The position numbers were made by a program, and so were the translations under genes. Below the pieces are notes generated by a model. It made no database searches, had not been told where the DNA came from, and saw only the letters and a program-made list of their open reading frames with translations. A DNA stretch of 64,000 nt from Fodinibacter sp963800505 (GTDB lineage Bacteria > Actinomycetota > Actinomycetes > Actinomycetales > Dermatophilaceae), in contig CAWDBL010000026.1 of assembly GCA_963800505.1 (NCBI GenBank), positions 66,786-130,785 of the forward strand. Reading direction: 5' to 3'. Below, in pieces: positions 47,635 through 59,004 of the stretch. Each line of letters starts with the position of its first letter. Positions within the stretch are counted from its first letter, which is position 1.

Positions 47635-47684
47635 CTGTGGACGACCTCGGCGGTGGCACTGCCTGTGGATGGCACACTGACGAC
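47635..47684 (+). promoter_or_regulatory. Possible leaderless promoter of the HTH gene
   Basis: CTGTGGACGA at 47635 lies 50 bp before the start codon at 47685, almost the same distance as in the promoters at 21053 and 40357 (49 bp). CACACT (47673-47678) could be the -10. A second CTGTGGAT word occurs at about 47663. The match is weaker than between the other two. Confidence 0.3.
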
Positions 47685-47933
47685 GTGGCCCGCCGCTTCA
47701 TCCCGCTCACCGAGGTGTCGGAGATCCTCGACATCTCCGCAGCGCAGGCCTACGCCCTCGTGCGCTCGGGTGACCTGCCGGCGATCAAGGTCGGCGGACG
47801 CGGGCAGTGGCGCGTCGAGACCGTCGAGCTCGAGGCCTACATCCAGCGGATGTACTCCGAGACGCGAGAGCTGGTCACGACCCGTTCCGACCCCGACACC
47901 GGGGACGACGACGGGCCCGGGGCGGGCGCCTGA
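47685..47933 (+). CDS. Excisionase-type helix-turn-helix DNA-binding protein
   Basis: The 82-aa protein (GTG 47685, no ribosome site) begins ARRFIPLTEVSEILDISAAQ and continues with a winged helix: ALVRSGDLPAIKVGGRGQWR and VETVELEAYIQRMY. It matches the HTH_17/MerR-like excisionase family used by BldC-like regulators as well as phage Xis proteins. The C-terminal tail is acidic and disordered. No integrase or attachment site is nearby, so a chromosomal regulator is more likely. Possible targets are the divergent pilus genes or the LysM gene, whose upstream region has phased AAAC repeats. Confidence 0.8.
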   Translation: MARRFIPLTEVSEILDISAAQAYALVRSGDLPAIKVGGRGQWRVETVELEAYIQRMYSETRELVTTRSDPDTGDDDGPGAGA

Positions 47934-48004
47934 CGGGTTCGGGGCAGGCGCCCGACGGGTTCGGTCCGCGGGCTCCGCCCGGGCGAGTTCGGCTCCCCCG
48001 CGGG

Positions 48005-48556
48005 TCAGCGGCGCGACTCCACCGCGATGATGGCCGCGAACGGGACGGTGGTCACCGCCCGGACGTTCTCCCGGCGCCGCGGCACCCCCTCGAGGTGCTC
48101 GGCGAGGTCGAGGTGGTCGGCTCCCACCGCGTCGATCGTGCCGAGCAGGCGCGGGCCGGCCCCGACCAGGGAGACGGCCACCGTGGCGCGGTCGCGGGAC
48201 AGCGCCCGCAGTGCGTAGCCGAGGCCGAACCGGCGGGCGGCCCGCCCGGAGGCGGACTGCGCCCCGAGCGAGCGCAGCGTCAGCACGCCGGCCAGTGGCA
48301 CGAGCACCTCATGGGCGTCGGCGTCGACCCGCACCAGCACCCAGTCCTCCCCGAGGTCGCCCAGCACGCCCTCGACCCGCTGACCGCCGACCAGGCCGAG
48401 GCCCACCCGGGCGCCCAGCGCGGCCGCCACCCGGGAGCCCAGCGTCACCAGGGCGCGTTCGCGTCGGGTGCGCTCGGCGACCTCGTCGTCGCGCTCGCGA
48501 CGCTGCTCGGCGGCCAGCTGCCCCTCGAGGTCCTCGAACAGCCCCTCCCACCTCAT
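48005..48556 (-). CDS. Conserved actinobacterial hypothetical protein
   Basis: The 183-aa product starts at ATG 48556 (MRWEGLFEDLEGQLAAEQRR), preferred over a GTG two codons upstream because orthologues I recall begin MRWE. An N-terminal charged helix is followed by a Gly/Val-rich beta domain (LGSRVAAALGARVGLGLVGG, GEDWVLVRV, then VSLVGAGPRLLGTIDAVGAD) that could be an SH3/Sm-like barrel. No catalytic residues or membrane segments. Function unknown. It sits between two unrelated plus-strand genes. Confidence 0.75.
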   Translation of the reverse strand: MRWEGLFEDLEGQLAAEQRRERDDEVAERTRRERALVTLGSRVAAALGARVGLGLVGGQRVEGVLGDLGEDWVLVRVDADAHEVLVPLAGVLTLRSLGAQSASGRAARRFGLGYALRALSRDRATVAVSLVGAGPRLLGTIDAVGADHLDLAEHLEGVPRRRENVRAVTTVPFAAIIAVESRR

Positions 48557-48618
48557 GTCCACAGCCTAGGTCGGGCCGGCTTGCCGGTGTCGGTCGAGTG
48601 GTTTACGGTCAATCGCAC

Positions 48619-48651
48619 ACAAACAACAGCAAACGGCATCAAACGGGGGTA
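48619..48651 (+). promoter_or_regulatory. Three AAAC repeats with exact 10-bp phasing upstream of the LysM gene
   Basis: AAAC begins at 48621, 48631 and 48641 within ACAAACAACAGCAAACGGCA and TCAAACGGGGG, an A-rich island in GC-rich surroundings. The spacing of one helical turn is what a regulator binding head-to-tail on direct repeats would need. It ends at the ribosome site, so a bound protein could block or guide transcription of the LysM/Rv3235 pair. Confidence 0.35.
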
Positions 48652-48658
48652 AGTCGTG

Positions 48659-49405
48659 ATGACAGGTGGTCTGGTGGTGCGGGGGGCGGGCCTCCTCCTA
48701 ATGGTGGTGGCGCCGACACCGTGGCTGTGGGGTGTCGCGGCCGGCACCTGGAGCGCCGCGGCCCGCGGGGCACCGGTGCGACCGGGCGAGGCGCTCACGG
48801 CGGTGGTGGCGTGCGCCGCGCTGGCACTCCTCGCGGTGCTGGCCCTGGGCGTGCTGCTCGAGCTGCTCGCGCAGGTGCCGGGAGCGGTCGGCCGCGCCGC
48901 CCGGCTGGTGGGCGCCCAGGCGACCCCGCGACTGGTCCGGCGCGCGGTCGGCGTCGCCCTCGGCGTGGCGGTGGTCGCCGGAGTGGCACCCGGTGCGGCC
49001 GCGGCGAGCCCGCCCGTGATGGTGCTCGCACCCGCTCCTCCCCCCGACCCGAGGTTCGCTCCGCTGCCCGACCCGGGATGGGCGCCCCCGCACACCTCCT
49101 CCACCGGGAGCGGTGCCGGATGGGTGCCCCCCTCGCCGGTCGTCCGCGCCCAGCCCGACGTGCGGGTGCTGAGCCCGGCGCCACGGGTCGGCCCGTCGGG
49201 CGAGGCTCCGCTCGAGGTGGTGGTGAGGCGCGGTGACTCCCTGTGGGGCATCGCAGCCCGCCACCTCGGCCCCGATGCCTCGGATGCCGAGATCGCCCGG
49301 GCGTGGCCGGCCTGGTTCGAGGCCAACCGCGACGTCGTCGGCGACGATCCGGACCTGCTGCGACCGGGACAGCGGCTGCAGGCGCCCGACGTGGTGACGT
49401 CGTGA
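48659..49405 (+). CDS. LysM-domain membrane protein
   Basis: The 248-aa protein (ATG 48659; GTG 48656 is an alternative, ribosome site GGGGG at 48645) has N-terminal membrane segments at about residues 7-30, 45-70 and 95-112. An external Pro-rich linker follows, then a C-terminal LysM domain (LEVVVRRGDSLWGIAARHLG, about 185 onward, ending LLRPGQRLQAP). LysM binds the glycan chains of peptidoglycan, so the protein probably ties the membrane to the wall. It overlaps the next gene by 4 bp (GTGA). In many actinobacteria a LysM protein accompanies the Rv3235-type protein. Confidence 0.85.
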   Translation: MTGGLVVRGAGLLLMVVAPTPWLWGVAAGTWSAAARGAPVRPGEALTAVVACAALALLAVLALGVLLELLAQVPGAVGRAARLVGAQATPRLVRRAVGVALGVAVVAGVAPGAAAASPPVMVLAPAPPPDPRFAPLPDPGWAPPHTSSTGSGAGWVPPSPVVRAQPDVRVLSPAPRVGPSGEAPLEVVVRRGDSLWGIAARHLGPDASDAEIARAWPAWFEANRDVVGDDPDLLRPGQRLQAPDVVTS

Positions 49406-49944
49406 GTGCCGGCCTGCTCCACGTGGCGCCGCCGACCCGGCCGCTGCCGCCCCCGCTGTCGCTCGAGGAGGCCATCCGCCGGTCGCGGCTGGCCACCGCG
49501 GAGCGCGAGGGGCGCACCCCCTACATCCAGGACACCCTGGCCGTCGACTTCGCCGCCGCCTCGGACGAGCAGTTCTTCGGCCCGCAGCGCACCCTGCGTG
49601 ACGACCTGCCCGACCCCACGGCCTGGGCCGGTCGCATCGCCCTCGCCCTGCTCGAGGTGATGACCGGGGTGCGCTCGGCGCCGCAGGTGCTGCGCTGGAC
49701 CACCCCCGAGGTCTACGCGGTGGTGGCCCGGCGCAGTGCTCTGGTCGCCCGCCGGGTCGCCGAGGGCAACGCCCCCCGCACCCGTCCCCGCCTGCGCGTC
49801 ATCCGCGTGCGGGTCTGCGAGCCCGCCGACGGTGTGGCCGAGGCGGCGGTCGTGGTCAGCGACGGCCCTCGGGTTCGCGCGGTGGCGGTGCGGCTGGTGG
49901 GCCAGGACGGCAAGTGGCGGGTCAGTGCTCTCCAGGTGGGGTGA
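49402..49944 (+). CDS. Rv3235-family protein (DUF6459)
   Basis: The 180-aa product of GTG 49402 carries a disordered N-terminal region and the family core: AWAGRIALALLEVMTGVRSA (about 72), LRWTTPEVYAVVARR (about 95), RLRVIRVRVCEPADGVAEAA (about 130) and a final RLVGQDGKWRVSALQVG. This pattern is the Rv3235 family, which is genetically linked to secA and the LysM-type gene in actinobacteria. Function is unknown. The end overlaps the convergent MFS exporter gene by 23 bp. Confidence 0.85.
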   Translation: MSAGLLHVAPPTRPLPPPLSLEEAIRRSRLATAEREGRTPYIQDTLAVDFAAASDEQFFGPQRTLRDDLPDPTAWAGRIALALLEVMTGVRSAPQVLRWTTPEVYAVVARRSALVARRVAEGNAPRTRPRLRVIRVRVCEPADGVAEAAVVVSDGPRVRAVAVRLVGQDGKWRVSALQVG

Positions 49945-51589
49945 GCCTGCGCGCGGGGTCTGGTTCCTCCTCGGGCTCAAGCCCGGGTCCGGGGCTGCCC
50001 GGCTGTCGCGTGGGCAGCCCTCCGGAGGTGAAGAAGGCGATCAGCGCGGCCAGAGCGAGCACGGCCAACGCGCTGCGCAGCCCGTCCAGTCGTGCCTGCG
50101 CGTTCTCGTCGGTGATCGCCGCGGCGGTCGTGGGGTCGACCCCGGCCTCGGTCAGTGCTGCCTGCAGCTGCGCGTCGGAGACGAAGGGAACGCCGGCGGA
50201 CAGCTGCACCTGCGCCTGGGCTGTCACCGACTCAGGGATCGCCTCGTTCTGCGCGATCCCGCTGAAGAACGACGAGGTCAGCGCCGAGATGAGCACTGCC
50301 CCCGCCAGAGCGGTACCGATCGAGCCGCCGAGGTTGGTGAAGGTGTTCTGGATGCCACCCACCTCACCGCTCTGCTCGTCGGGCACGCCCGAGACGGTTA
50401 CGGCTCCGAGCTGCGAGGCCAGCGCGCCGATGCCGAGGCCGGCCAGCAGCAACGGTCCCGTGACGATCTCCGCTCCCACACCCAGCTCAAGGGACGCGGT
50501 CAGGCTGACCAGCCCCAGCAGGAGGGCCAGGAAGCCCACCCGCACCACGCGCCGCGGCGACGCCTGCGGGAAGACCTTGGGTACCCCCACCGCAGCGAGC
50601 AGCAAGGTGACCGACAGGGGCATGATCCGCAGCCCGGTGTCGATCGCGCTGAGCCCGAGGGCCACCGAGAGGAAGAGCGGCACGCAGAAGAAGAGCCCCG
50701 CCTGGATGAGGAACTGGAAGAAGAACGCCACAACGCCGTTGCGCAGGGAAGCCACGCGCAAGATCGACGGGTCAAGCAGCGCCGACTGTCCCTGACTGAT
50801 GCGTCGCCGCTCCCACGCGAAGAAGGCCCACACCACGACGCCGCCGGCGAGCACGAGCCACACCACCGGAGACAGGCCCGCCCACGAGGGTGCGTTGGGC
50901 TTGGGGTTGACGAAGCCCCAGGTGCCCGCCTTGAGGATGCCGAGCACCACGAGTCCCAGCCCGAGGGCCGACAAGACCGTGCCCACCATGTCCAACTGGG
51001 CATCCGGGTCGCGTTCGCCGTCGACCATCCGGCGGGTGAGCAGCAGGATGACGGTCACCAGCACCACCTCGCCGACGAAGACCCAGCGCCAGGATGCGTA
51101 CGTCGTCGCCAGGCCGCCGATGAGCGGCCCGGCGGCAACCGCGATCGCGCCCGCCGCGGCGACCAGTCCGTAGGCCCGAGGTCGTTCCGACGCAACGAAG
51201 TTCGTGGCGACCAGCGCGACGATGGACGGCAGGATCAGCGCAGCGCCGACGCCCTCGAGCAGCGACCAGCCGAACATCAGAACGGGCAGGCTCTGGGCCA
51301 GTGCCGTCGTCAGCGAGCCCGCGCCGTAGATGATGCAGCCGAGCGCAAAGGCCCGTTTGCGGCCGAGGATCGCGCCGACCTTGCCGCCGGTGATCGTCAG
51401 AGACGCCATGACCAGCATGTACAGCGTGATCGCGGTCTGGATGCCGGTGACGTCGGTTCCGACGTCCTCGGCCACCGTCGCGATCGAGACGTTCATGACC
51501 GAGCTGTCCAGGATCATCAGGAACTGCGCGGACGCCAGTGTCGTGAGGACGGTGGCCCCGGCGGTGCGGGCGACGGTGTCTGTGCTCAT
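49922..51589 (-). CDS. MFS drug exporter of the DHA2 (EmrB/QacA) type, 14 transmembrane segments
   Basis: The 555-aa inner-membrane proton antiporter starts at ATG 51589 (STDTVARTAGATVLTTLASA). Features: LDSSVMNVSIATVAEDVG (TM1 motif, about 28), GGKVGAILGRKRAFALGC (motif A, about 68), LLEGVGAALILPSIVALVAT (motif B region, about 109), GLVAAAGAIAVAAGPLIGGL (motif C, about 141). A large extracytoplasmic loop with QLQAALTEAGVDPTTAA (about 478) is usual in this class. The substrate is not predictable. The RDD protein gene upstream is on the same strand, only 10 bp away, so they may be co-transcribed. Confidence 0.93.
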   Translation of the reverse strand: MSTDTVARTAGATVLTTLASAQFLMILDSSVMNVSIATVAEDVGTDVTGIQTAITLYMLVMASLTITGGKVGAILGRKRAFALGCIIYGAGSLTTALAQSLPVLMFGWSLLEGVGAALILPSIVALVATNFVASERPRAYGLVAAAGAIAVAAGPLIGGLATTYASWRWVFVGEVVLVTVILLLTRRMVDGERDPDAQLDMVGTVLSALGLGLVVLGILKAGTWGFVNPKPNAPSWAGLSPVVWLVLAGGVVVWAFFAWERRRISQGQSALLDPSILRVASLRNGVVAFFFQFLIQAGLFFCVPLFLSVALGLSAIDTGLRIMPLSVTLLLAAVGVPKVFPQASPRRVVRVGFLALLLGLVSLTASLELGVGAEIVTGPLLLAGLGIGALASQLGAVTVSGVPDEQSGEVGGIQNTFTNLGGSIGTALAGAVLISALTSSFFSGIAQNEAIPESVTAQAQVQLSAGVPFVSDAQLQAALTEAGVDPTTAAAITDENAQARLDGLRSALAVLALAALIAFFTSGGLPTRQPGSPGPGLEPEEEPDPARRLTPPGEH

Positions 51590-51599
51590 CCGGGTGTCC

Positions 51600-52289
51600 T
51601 CAGCCGTCGTATGGGTCGATCGCGCGGGCCCACCGGTAGCGGCGCGTGGACGGCTCGGTCGCCACCGGGTCCTCCAGGACCGGCTCCTCGGTGAAGGGCC
51701 CCTCGGTGACCCGCGCCTCGGCGGTCCCGGGTGGCGGTTCGGTGTGGGCCGCCTCGACGGCGGGGGTGACTGGGACGGGGCGGACGGCGCCGGGAGGCAC
51801 CGGCACCGGAGCGGGCGTGTGCGGCCTCCAGTCGTAGGTGACCGAGCTGTAGACGGCCATGTCCTGCACCGAGTGGCGCCTCGGACTGATGACGCACCAG
51901 AAGAACCCGATGGGGAAGAACACGCAGAAGGCCGCCCGGCCCAGGGCTCGCACTGGGCCGAGCTTGCGTCCTCGACGTCCGGCGACCCGGATGCCCATCA
52001 CGTGCTTGCCGTAGCTGCGGCCGAGGAGCCACCACGACAACCAGAGGTAGACCACCGAGAGGCTCAGCGTGAAGGTCAGCCCGGCCAGGAAGTGCCCGTC
52101 CGGCCAGGTGAAGTCCCGCGGATCGAGGAGGAACGTGATGGAGACCAGCCCCAGGTAGCAGGCGCCGACCATCACCCCGACGACGAGCGCGTCGATGGTG
52201 TTGGCCACCGCCCGGGTGACGACGCCCGCCGTCTCGCCCTGGTAGGCCCGCACCTCCTTCGGCACGGGCGAGATCTCGGGGCCGCTCAC
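51600..52289 (-). CDS. RDD-family membrane protein, probably the C-terminal part of a larger gene
   Basis: The 229-aa frame begins at GTG 52289 (SGPEISPVPKEVRAYQGETA). The RDD domain lies at about 20-150 with AGVVTRAVANTIDALVVGVM (first helix), YLWLSWWLLGRSYGKHVMGI and a C-terminal KLGPVRALGRAAF helix. A Pro/Thr/Glu-rich tail follows. The start has no clear ribosome site, and the same frame is open just upstream. The adjacent repeat domain (52290-53217) runs into this gene in another frame without reaching a stop for 700 bp. A single-base frame error joining them would give one membrane-anchored protein of about 550 aa. Confidence 0.75.
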   Translation of the reverse strand: MSGPEISPVPKEVRAYQGETAGVVTRAVANTIDALVVGVMVGACYLGLVSITFLLDPRDFTWPDGHFLAGLTFTLSLSVVYLWLSWWLLGRSYGKHVMGIRVAGRRGRKLGPVRALGRAAFCVFFPIGFFWCVISPRRHSVQDMAVYSSVTYDWRPHTPAPVPVPPGAVRPVPVTPAVEAAHTEPPPGTAEARVTEGPFTEEPVLEDPVATEPSTRRYRWARAIDPYDG

Positions 52290-53217
52290 GAGGGACTTCC
52301 CGGCTGCCGTCGGCTGAGCTCTCGATCCGCGCCTTGCGCCGGCGGAACAGCGCCCGGTCGACGGCCCGGCTGATCGCGTCGTCGGCGGTGATGCTCGTCA
52401 TCCGCGCGCCGCGCACCGTCTCCGAGGCCATCGAGCCGGTGGAGTCCCGGATGATCGCCGGCAGGTCGATGACGTCGAGCACCTCCTCGACGATGCCGAT
52501 GACGTCGATCCGGTCGATGATCGCGTCGAGGTCGACGCGCGCCACGGCTCCGTCGAGGTCGACCGTCGCCACCACGGCATCCAGGTCGACCCGGTTGATC
52601 ACGGCCCCGATGTCGACCCGGGCCACAGCGGCGTCCAGGTCCACCGTCGCCACCACGGCATCCAGGTCGACCCGGTTGATCACGGCCCCGATGTCGACGC
52701 GCGCCACGGCTCCGTCGAGGTCGACCGTCGCCACCACGGCATCCAGGTCAACCCGTGCGACTGCGGCATCGAGGTCAACCCGCGCCACCGCGGCGTCCAG
52801 GTCGACCAGGGCCACGGCGGCGTCGAGGTCGACGGTCGCCACGAGCCCGTCGAGGTCGACGTTCTCCTCGACGAGCCGGGTCAGGTCGAGCCGCTCGACG
52901 ACCATGGCGACGATGGCAGGGGCCCATATGTCGAGCAGGGCCTCGACCTGGCGGGTGAGCTCCTCACGGTCGATGCTCCCGCTGCGCGCCAGCCCGCCGA
53001 CGACGGTGGCCGGGTGGAAGCGGCTGGGCACGAGCGGGGGGTGCCACAGCACCCGGGCCAGTGGTGCCGCCGCCCGGTGCACGGTGCGCACCGCAACGAC
53101 TGCCGCACCGACGGTGACCCCGGCCATGCCGAGGGCGGCGTCGAGCACCAGTTGCGCTTCGGGCCCCAGCTGGGGCAGCGCGACCGGACGTCCCGACGTG
53201 GTCAGCTCCTTGGACAC
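52290..53217 (-). CDS. Nine-residue-repeat domain protein, likely the N-terminal part of the RDD gene
   Basis: GTG 53217 (AGGA upstream on this strand) is preferred to GTG 53253. After about 120 residues (SKELTTSGRPVALPQLGPEA, with a hydrophobic stretch near 40) comes a run of about fourteen 9-residue units of the form VDLDAAVAR / VDLDAVVAT / VDIGAVINR, then MTSITADDAISRAVDRALF. Conserved Val-Asp-Leu-Asp every nine residues suggests a regular solenoid or coil. The frame has no stop until 51586, inside the RDD gene in another frame. The stated end at 52290 is therefore arbitrary; the true product is probably the RDD fusion. Function unknown. Confidence 0.65.
52495..52862. repeat. 27-bp tandem coding repeats, with an 81-bp higher-order duplication
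   Basis: Units of 27 bp (GTCGACCTGGACGCCGTGGT-like on the minus strand) encode the 9-residue motif. A block of three units (encoding VDIGAVINR, VDLDAVVAT and a third) recurs almost unchanged near 52,530-52,610 and 52,660-52,745, evidence of recent duplication. Copy number is likely to vary between strains. Confidence 0.8.
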
Positions 53218-53440
53218 CCGTGTCCTTGTCTCTCGGAGGCTCCTGTCCGGCACGGTACCGGTCAGGGCTCCGGAGCGTCAGGGGCCTCCGGGCAAAGACG
53301 ACCGCGCTCACCCGGCAGGGGTGAGCCGAGTGCCTGGGCGCCAGCTGACTCAAGAGGGTGGTCCCGGTCGGCGACCGCAGGGTCAGCCCCGCGCTGGGAT
53401 CTCGTGTACGCAGGCATCCGGACCCTCGCGGTAGGACGAC

Positions 53441-53479
53441 GAAGTCCCCGCTGGGGATGACCTCCGCAGCGGGGACTTC
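53441..53479 (-). terminator. secA terminator
   Basis: GAAGTCCCCGCTG (53441-53453) and CAGCGGGGACTTC (53467-53479) form a perfect 13-bp stem with a 13-base loop, 17 bp beyond the secA stop on the minus strand. The strongest terminator-like stem in the window apart from the family B palindrome. Confidence 0.75.
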
Positions 53480-53495
53480 TCACGGGCACGACCGG

Positions 53496-56405
<2,910 letters not shown>

Positions 56406-56582
56406 GAGTGGGACTCCCTTGGCGTGACAACATGGCGGTCGCTCGACCGGACCTGCCTAGGGTAGTCGAGCCCGGAGCGCCCGACCGACCCGGCGACCGG
56501 CACCCGAAGGGTGCAACGCGGCGCACCGCGGCCCGAGTTCCCCCGGCCCCCGCGCAGGTGGTTGGGTGGAGGAATGACCGGT

Positions 56583-57716
56583 ATGCCGTTCCCGGGCTGC
56601 GTGCCCGAGCTCACCGACGGGGTGGTGCGGCTGCGCGCCCACCGCCCCGAGGATGCCGAGCGGATCGTCGAGCAGTGCAACGACCCCGAGACGATGCGCT
56701 GGACCACCGTGCCGCGGCCCTACGGGCTCGACGAGGCCCGCGAGTTCCTCGCGACGATCGAGCAGGAGTGGAACGAGCCGGCCGGGCGCCGCCACTGGGC
56801 GGTCACGGATGCTGCCGACCCCGAGGCGCGCTTCCTGGGCACGGTGGACCTGCGCCCTCGTGGTGGCGGGGCCGCGGAGACCGGCTTCGGCCTGCACCCC
56901 GAGGGGCGGGGACAGGGCCTGATGGCGGGCGCGCTGCGGCTGGTCTGCCGCTGGTGGTTCGGCGAGGGGGGCAGCCGGGTGCACTGGCTCGCGGTGCGCG
57001 GCAACTTCGCCTCGTGGCGGGTCGCGTGGTCGTGCGGCTTCACCCACCACGGGACGGTCCCCCAGTCCCACCCGGACCCGGACGACGCCGAGGCGCCGGG
57101 GCTGGACGTGTGGCGCGCCAGCCTGGGCGCCGACGACGTGATGGAGCCCCGCACGCCGTGGGAGGACGTGCCGGTGCTGGACACGCCGGCCGGCGACGGC
57201 ATCCGGCTGCGGCCGTGGCGCGACGACGACATCGAGGCGCTCGAGCCGCGCGACCAGCCCGACCACTACATGCCGGCGCGCGGGGTGCTCGACGCCGACA
57301 CCTTCCCCGAGTGGCTGATGATCCGCCGCGAGCAGATGTCGCTGGGGCGCACCCTGAGCTGGTGCGCGGCCGACGCCACGACGGATGCCGCGCTGGGCGA
57401 GGTGCTCGTGTTCGTCACCGAGGGCACCCTCGACGACGACACCGCCGAGCTCGGCTACCAGGTGGTGCCGAGCGCGCGCGGCCGCGGGGTCGCGACCAGC
57501 GGGGCCCGGGCGCTGGTGGCGCACGCGTTCGTGCCGCGCTCGGCCGGCGGGCTGGGGATGCGGCGGCTCGTGGCGCAGACCGCGGAGGACAACGCGGCCA
57601 GCAACCGGGTGCTCGACCGCCTCGGGTTCACCATCTGGGGACGCGAGACCGCGGCCGACGTGCTGCCCGACGGGCGGGCCGTCGACGCCCTGCACTGGGA
57701 GCTGCTGCGCGACTGA
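56583..57716 (+). CDS. Double-domain GNAT N-acetyltransferase
   Basis: The 377-aa protein (ATG 56583, nine bases after GGAGGA; ATG 56574 is too close) has two GNAT domains. In the first (about 10-165), FGLHPEGRGQGLMAGALRLV is the acetyl-CoA-binding motif A and SWRVAWSCGFTHHGTV motif B. The second (about 200-375) has GYQVVPSARGRGVATSGARA and ASNRVLDRLGFTIWG. Both keep the R/QxxGxG/A core, so both may bind acetyl-CoA. RimJ/RimL-like proteins of this layout acetylate N termini or small amines; the substrate is unknown. Confidence 0.88.
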   Translation: MPFPGCVPELTDGVVRLRAHRPEDAERIVEQCNDPETMRWTTVPRPYGLDEAREFLATIEQEWNEPAGRRHWAVTDAADPEARFLGTVDLRPRGGGAAETGFGLHPEGRGQGLMAGALRLVCRWWFGEGGSRVHWLAVRGNFASWRVAWSCGFTHHGTVPQSHPDPDDAEAPGLDVWRASLGADDVMEPRTPWEDVPVLDTPAGDGIRLRPWRDDDIEALEPRDQPDHYMPARGVLDADTFPEWLMIRREQMSLGRTLSWCAADATTDAALGEVLVFVTEGTLDDDTAELGYQVVPSARGRGVATSGARALVAHAFVPRSAGGLGMRRLVAQTAEDNAASNRVLDRLGFTIWGRETAADVLPDGRAVDALHWELLRD

Positions 57717-57721
57717 TAGGG

Positions 57722-57811
57722 CCGTACCGAGATTGACCTATTGGTCGATCCGGGGACAGCCGGCCGACCGGATGCCGTCCCTCCTGTGACCTATTGGTCG
57801 ATGTGGGGACG
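57722..57811. repeat. Two diverged 36-bp nested-hairpin repeats (family A)
   Basis: Copies at 57722-57757 and 57776-57811 share the TGACCTATTGGTCGAT core and the GGGGAC end with the copies at 40.26-40.34 kb. The second copy contains the likely stop codon of the glycosylase gene (CTA at 57791-57793 read on the plus strand). The pair lies between the convergent GNAT and glycosylase genes and may terminate both. Confidence 0.85.
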
Positions 57812-59004
57812 CCAGGTGATGGCCGGCAGGTCGAGCCAGCCGCCAGCAGGGTCAGCTCGGCGTCGAGCTCCGCCTGGTCGTCGGGGCCCCCGCGGCCGGG
57901 CTCCCAGGTGCAGCGCCGGACGCGCAGCACCCCTGCGGCGCGGTCGGCCTTGAGGTCGACCCGGGCGACGAGGTCCTCCCCGAGCAGGAAGGGCAGCACG
58001 TAGTAGCCGTGGACGCGCTGCGCCTCGGGCACGTAGATCTCGAGCCGGTAGTCGAACCCGAAGACGGCCCGGGTGCGGTCGCGCTGCCAGATCAGCGAGT
58101 CGAACGGCGAGAGCAGCGCCCGGGCGTGCACCCGCCGCGGACGGCGCGCGTCGCGGTGCAGGTAGGCGGCGCGGTGCCAGCCCTCGATGGTGGCCGGCAC
58201 CAGCGTCCCGTCGGCCACGAGCGAGGCGATCGCCGGCCTCGCCTGCTCCGGCGCGAGCCGGAAGTAGTCGCGCAGGCACTGCTCCGACCCCACCCCCAGG
58301 GCCCGGGCCGAGATCTCGACGAGCCGGCGGTGGGCCTGCGGCTCGGCGGGCCGGGCGTCGGGGTCCAGGGCCTGGGCGCGCAGGGCGGGCGGCAGCACCC
58401 GGGCGGGCAGGGCGTAGCGACGCTCGAACTGTGTCGTGCGCCCCGCGCTGGACACCTCACCGGCCCAGAAGAGGTGCTCGAGGGCGCTCTTGACCAGTGA
58501 CCAGTTCCAGCCCCAGTCGTCCCGCTGACGGGGCAGGTCGTGGGCCAGCGCCACCTCCACCTGGCGGCTGGTGAGCGGCCCGCGCCGGGCCACCTCGGCG
58601 AGCACGGCCGCGACGAGGTCCGGGTGGTCGCGGGCCACCCGCTGCATCCCACCCCAGGCGTCCTCGCGGGCGCGGCGCATCCGGAAGTCGAGCAGGGGCC
58701 AGGTCGAGACCGGCACCAGCGACGCCTCGTGCGCCCAGTACTCCACCACCCGGCGGGGTGCCACGTCGCGGGCCCGGTCGACGAGCCGGCGGTCATAGGG
58801 GCCAAGCCGCGAGAAGAACGGCAGGTACTGGCTGCGCACGACCACGTTGACGCTGTCGATCTGCACCACGCCGACGGTGTCGACCACCCGCTGCACGTCG
58901 CGCGTCCCCGGGTCGGCCGGCCGCGGCCGCGCGAAACCCTGGGCGGCCAGCGCGATGCGCCGCGCGGCGCGGGTCGAGAGGTGTATCGGCGACCGGTGCG
59001 TCAC
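57791..59004 (-). CDS. ycaQ: YcaQ/AlkX-type DNA glycosylase (winged-helix family), frame-disrupted near the C terminus
   Basis: The protein of about 404 aa starts at ATG 59004 (MTHRSPIHLSTRAARRIALA), overlapping the response regulator stop (ATGA). GVVQIDSVNVVVRSQYLP (about residues 45-62) contains QID, the Q-phi-D form of the catalytic motif that separates AlkX/YcaQ glycosylases, which unhook DNA interstrand crosslinks, from the QxQ of AlkZ (family knowledge from memory). WAHEASLVPVSTWPLLDFRM (about 90) and FDSLIWQRDRTRAVFGFDYR (about 298) are typical. The sequenced frame runs on past the normal end; a one-base insertion near 57,836 restores GWLDLPAITWRPHIDQ and a TAG at 57791-57793. Confidence 0.78.

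Noticed and set aside
47685..47933. Excisionase-like gene as a sign of a prophage or integrative element
   Set aside because: No integrase, attachment-site repeat or phage gene lies nearby, and the neighbours are chromosomal backbone genes.
52495..52862. Regular repeats that could suggest a CRISPR array
   Set aside because: The units are contiguous, have no unique spacers and keep a coding frame for a 9-residue protein motif.
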